Source: CALZJC01 sp041574955
GTDB lineage: Bacteria; Acidobacteriota; Thermoanaerobaculia; Multivoradales; JAHEKO01
Direction of reading: 5' to 3'
DNA: 10,130 nt
Assembly: GCA_041574955.1 (NCBI GenBank)
Contig: JBFGNS010000154.1
Location: forward strand, 1 to 10,130
This document shows positions 7,563 through 10,130 of this stretch, one piece after another (position 1 is the first letter of the stretch; the number at the start of each line of letters is the position of its first letter). The notes below the pieces were generated by a model. The model was not told the origin of the DNA, did no database searches, and saw nothing but the letters and a program-made list of their open reading frames with translations. A program made the position numbers and the translations under genes.

Positions 7563-8369
7563 ATGAGCCCGGGCCCGCCGCGCCTCAAGAAGCACCTCGG
7601 CCAGCACCACCTGGCCCACCCGGAGCTGTGCCGGCCGCTGCTCGACTACCTGCGGCCGCGCGGCCGGCTGGTGGTGGAGATCGGTCCCGGCGGCGGTGCC
7701 CTCACCGGCGAGCTGCTGGCCTCCGGTGCCCGCGTGCTGGCCTGGGAGATCGACCCGGAGTGGGCGTTCGCTCTGCGCCGGCGCTGTGTGGGGCCGGCGC
7801 TGGCGATCGCGGTTGGAGACGCTCTCGAGCTGCGCTGGAGCGGCCTGCCGCCGGGCAGCCTGGTGGCCGGCAACCTGCCGTACGGCGTCGCCACCCGGCT
7901 GGTCGAGCGGATGCTGGCCGAGGCGCCGGGCGTCGAACGGTGTGGGCTGCTGGTGCAGTGGGAGGTGGCCCGGCGGCTGGTTGCTGGGCCGCGCGAGCCC
8001 GATTACGGGGCGTTGTCGGTGCTCGTCCAGGCGCGCGCCCGGCCGGTGCTGCTGGCCCGCGTCCGGCGCGGCAGCTTCCGCCCGCCGCCCAAGGTGGACG
8101 GCGCCTTCGTCGGCCTCGAGCGGCGGCCGCCGCCCGTGCCCGAGGCCGAGTGGCCGCGGTTCGCCCGCCTGGTAAGGCTGGCGTTCGGGCAGCGACGCAA
8201 GACGCTGCGCAACGCGCTCGCCGCCGGCTACGGCCGAGCCGGCGCCGAGCGGCTGCTGGCCGCCGCCGGTCTGACGCCCGGAACGCGCGCCGGCGAGCTC
8301 GGCCTCGAGCGGTTCGTCGACCTCCACCGGACGGAGGTCGCCGCGAGCGGCGGCGGTCCCCGGTGCTAG
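7563..8369 (+). CDS. rsmA: 16S rRNA (adenine1518-N6/adenine1519-N6)-dimethyltransferase RsmA (KsgA)
   Basis: Uses S-adenosylmethionine to dimethylate two adjacent adenines in the 3' hairpin of 16S rRNA late in 30S assembly. 268 residues, the normal length. Seen: N-terminal motif KKHLGQHHLAHP (9-20; usual form KKxxGQNFL or GQHFL), SAM motif VEIGPGGGALTGELL (38-52), acidic WEIDPE (61-66), GDALEL (85-90), catalytic NLPY (104-107), FRPPPKVDGAFV (172-183) and FGQRRKTLRNAL (208-219). The start is the ATG at 7563 because the conserved KKxxGQ motif begins 8 codons later; the open frame extends further upstream but runs antisense to the GGDEF gene. Several otherwise conserved positions differ (GQHHL, NLPYGVAT, QWEVARRL), so this is a divergent member. 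Divergent from the GGDEF gene; FtsK gene follows on the same strand. Confidence 0.94.
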   Translation: MSPGPPRLKKHLGQHHLAHPELCRPLLDYLRPRGRLVVEIGPGGGALTGELLASGARVLAWEIDPEWAFALRRRCVGPALAIAVGDALELRWSGLPPGSLVAGNLPYGVATRLVERMLAEAPGVERCGLLVQWEVARRLVAGPREPDYGALSVLVQARARPVLLARVRRGSFRPPPKVDGAFVGLERRPPPVPEAEWPRFARLVRLAFGQRRKTLRNALAAGYGRAGAERLLAAAGLTPGTRAGELGLERFVDLHRTEVAASGGGPRC

Positions 8370-8372
8370 ACT
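8364..8372 (+). promoter_or_regulatory. Possible extended -10 (TGCTAGACT) before ftsK
   Basis: TG-C-TAGACT fits TGnTAnnnT and overlaps the rsmA stop codon (8367-8369). It would give a leader of roughly 75 to 110 nt for ftsK, depending on the start codon. No -35 is seen. Confidence 0.3.
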
Positions 8373-8386
8373 TTCGGCTGTTCGAT

Positions 8387-8432
8387 CGGCCGGCGAGACG
8401 GCGGTTCTGCGCCGGGACCGAGCCGCCGGCCG
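8387..8432 (+). other. Nested hairpin in the rsmA-ftsK gap
   Basis: CGGCCGGCG (8387-8395) and CGCCGGCCG (8424-8432) form a 9-bp outer stem. CGGCG/CGCCG (8399-8403 and 8410-8414) forms an inner 5-bp stem. It could be a structured ftsK leader or an rsmA terminator; no T-run follows. Confidence 0.35.
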
Positions 8433-8487
8433 GAACCCGCGGAGAGCTGTAGACCTGGCCAGAGCAAGCAGCGCCAAGCGCGCGAAG

Positions 8488-10130
8488 ATGGCGGCGCCGA
8501 GCCTGCCGCCCGAGAAGGGCCGCGAGCTGGTCGGTCTGGCGCTCGGGCTGGTGGGGCTGCTGCTGCTGATCAGTCAGCTCAGCTACCACCCGGCCGACTC
8601 GAGCTTCCTGCACGAGTCGACGGCGGAGCGGCCGGTGCGCAACCTGGTCGGACCGGTCGGCTCTCAGCTGGCGGCGGCGTCGTTCGGCCTGCTCGGGCTG
8701 CCCGCGCTGCTGGTGCCGCTGCTGCTGCTGGTGACCGCCTGGCGCCGGCTGCGCCGCCGGCCCCGCCGCAAGGTGGCCGGCAGGGTGTTCGGCGCGGTGG
8801 TGCTGCTGGCGTCGCTGCCGGCGCTGCTCCAGCTCACCCTCGCCGACGTGGTCTGGCGCGGCGAGACGATCGCCTCGGGCGGCGGGCTGGGCCGGCTGCT
8901 GGCCGGCGCGCTCCAGGGCCAGCTCAACTTGACCGGCAGCTTCTTCCTGCTGCTCGGCGGCGTCGTCATCGGTGCCACGCTGCTCGTCCAGTCGACCCTG
9001 GGCGAGCTGGTGGGTCGCTGGCTCGGGCGGCTGGCCGCCGCCTGGCAGGCGCTGCGGCTGAGCCGCGAGCGGCATCGTGAGCGGCGGGAGCGGGAGCAGA
9101 CACGGCAGCGGATCCTGGAGCGCCGGGTGCGGCGCCTGGCCGAGCAGCAGGGTGTGCCGGCGTCGCCCGAGCCGGACCTGCCGCTGCGGGTGACCGAGAA
9201 GCAGGGCCGCGGCGCCTTCTCGGTGCGCAAGGTGTCCGCCGCTTCGGCGACGGCTCCTTCCGAGCCGCCGCCGTCCGCGGTGAGCGCGCCGGCGGCCGCC
9301 TCGCCCCCGGCGGCGTCGCCGGTTGCGGCGCCGACCAAGGCCCAGCCGACCATCCCGGTCGCCGCGCCGTCCAAGCCGCAGCGCGGTCTGCCGCCGCTCA
9401 ACCTGCTGCGGCTGGAGCGGGTCGAGTCGACCGTCGAGGAGAACGAGCTGGTGCGCCTGGGCGAGGCCATCCGCGAGCGGTGCGCCGAGTTCGGCGTCGA
9501 GGGCACGATCGAGGGGATCAGCCCGGGGCCGGTGATCACGGTGTACGAGTTCCAGCCGGCGCCGGGCGTCAAGGTCAGCCAGATCGTCAACCTGCAGGAC
9601 GACCTGGCGCTGGCGCTCAAGGCCGAGGCGGTGCGCATCGACCGCATCCCGGGCCGCTCGACGCTCGGCATCGAGGTGCCCAACCGCGAGCGCGCCACCA
9701 TCCGGCTCGGCCACCTGCTGGCCGACGAGCGGTTCCAGAAGTCGCCGTCGGTGCTCACCGTGGCGCTCGGCACGACCATCCAGGGCGAGCCGTACTACGC
9801 CGACCTGGCGACCATGCCGCACCTGCTGGTGGCCGGCGCCACCGGCTCGGGCAAGAGCGTCGGTCTGCAGAGCATGATCACCTCGATGGTCTACAAGGCG
9901 AGCCGCGATCAGGTCCAGTTCATCTTCATCGATCCCAAGCGCATCGAGCTCGGGGTCTACAAGAACATCCCGCACCTCAAGGCCGAGGTGGTGGTGGAGC
10001 CGAAGAAGGCGGCGAACGCGCTGCGCTGGGCGGTGGCGGAGATGGAGCGCCGCTATCGCCTGCTCGCCGAGGTGCACGTGCGCTCGATCGATTTCTACAA
10101 CCGGGCGATCCAGGACCCCGAGGTGCAGGC
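8488..10130 (+). CDS. ftsK: DNA translocase FtsK/SpoIIIE (N-terminal 547 residues; 3' end outside window)
   Basis: Septum-located hexameric ATPase that pumps chromosomal DNA during division and chromosome-dimer resolution. Seen: four likely transmembrane helices (about 13-30, 62-83, 99-118 and 150-168), a basic, charged helix (190-220), a Ala/Pro/Ser-rich linker (about 250-300), then the motor: alpha domain from about 305 (SPGPVITVYEFQPAPGVKVS, 345-364), Walker A GATGSGKS (450-457), Walker B FIFIDPKRIEL (478-488) and KKAANALRWAVAEMERRY (506-523). The frame is open to the last base; the rest of the motor and the gamma domain lie outside. The linker is short compared with E. coli FtsK. ATG 8488 is the only standard start nearby but has no Shine-Dalgarno. 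GGAGAG (8441-8446) is instead spaced 8 nt before an in-frame CTG at 8455, which would add ARASSAKRAK, a typical FtsK-like basic N-terminus. Confidence 0.95.
   Translation, partial: MAAPSLPPEKGRELVGLALGLVGLLLLISQLSYHPADSSFLHESTAERPVRNLVGPVGSQLAAASFGLLGLPALLVPLLLLVTAWRRLRRRPRRKVAGRVFGAVVLLASLPALLQLTLADVVWRGETIASGGGLGRLLAGALQGQLNLTGSFFLLLGGVVIGATLLVQSTLGELVGRWLGRLAAAWQALRLSRERHRERREREQTRQRILERRVRRLAEQQGVPASPEPDLPLRVTEKQGRGAFSVRKVSAASATAPSEPPPSAVSAPAAASPPAASPVAAPTKAQPTIPVAAPSKPQRGLPPLNLLRLERVESTVEENELVRLGEAIRERCAEFGVEGTIEGISPGPVITVYEFQPAPGVKVSQIVNLQDDLALALKAEAVRIDRIPGRSTLGIEVPNRERATIRLGHLLADERFQKSPSVLTVALGTTIQGEPYYADLATMPHLLVAGATGSGKSVGLQSMITSMVYKASRDQVQFIFIDPKRIELGVYKNIPHLKAEVVVEPKKAANALRWAVAEMERRYRLLAEVHVRSIDFYNRAIQDPEVQ

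Noticed and set aside
7427..7588. 54-residue N-terminal extension of the GGDEF protein
   Set aside because: Low-complexity residues with no domain; it would overlap the rsmA start and the promoter-like region of both genes.
6081..8477. Very long minus-strand open frame (about 800 codons) across the GGDEF and rsmA genes
   Set aside because: It lacks any recognisable domain, is low-complexity (Arg/Ala/Gly/Pro), and shadows two well-supported genes. It follows from high GC and rare stop codons.
7702..10077. Minus-strand open frame of about 790 codons antisense to rsmA and ftsK
   Set aside because: Composition is His/Arg/Gln/Ala-rich with no motif; the plus-strand FtsK and RsmA motifs are unmistakable.

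Overview
The window is about 10.1 kb of very GC-rich bacterial DNA with tightly packed genes. It holds conserved housekeeping genes (uvrA 3' end, rsmA/ksgA, ftsK 5' part) around a central block of signalling genes. Base composition, GAF-headed regulators and a SpoIIE/RsbW/STAS module would suit Acidobacteriota or a deltaproteobacterium-like lineage. That placement is an impression from protein style only; no marker here settles it.

Layout. (1) 1-1632, +: C-terminal part of UvrA. (2) 1705-3183, +: a GAF-AAA+-Fis bacterial enhancer-binding protein (bEBP) whose sigma-54 contact loop reads GVATGV instead of GAFTGA. (3) 3184-3438: a structured 255-bp intergenic region with two near-identical 15-bp dyads 102 bp apart, then a near-consensus -24/-12 (sigma-54) promoter at 3394-3409. 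(4) 3439-3594, +: a 51-codon ORF with a strong Shine-Dalgarno encoding a very hydrophobic peptide. (5) 3636-6005, +: a partner-switching module of RsbW-like anti-sigma kinase, STAS antagonist and GAF-SpoIIE phosphatase, with overlapping or almost abutting genes. (6) 6006-6298: a convergent intergenic region with a 164-bp element bounded by 27-bp inverted repeats (one mismatch). (7) 6299-7426, -: a GAF-GGDEF diguanylate cyclase. (8) 7563-8369, +: rsmA/ksgA. (9) 8488-10130, +: the first 547 codons of FtsK/SpoIIIE, running off the window.

How it may work together (inference). The bEBP gene, two enhancer-like dyads, a -24/-12 promoter, a tiny membrane protein and a kinase/antagonist/phosphatase set lie head to tail. 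The simplest reading is one regulatory cassette. A GAF-sensed signal lets the bEBP bind the dyads and fire the sigma-54 promoter, which makes the small membrane protein and perhaps the partner-switch proteins. The SpoIIE phosphatase and RsbW-like kinase would then set the phosphorylation state of the STAS protein. No sigma factor gene is present, so the final target is unknown; the convergent diguanylate cyclase is one candidate. The unusual points are the near-consensus sigma-54 promoter beside a bEBP lacking a canonical GAFTGA, and the unrecognised 51-residue protein.
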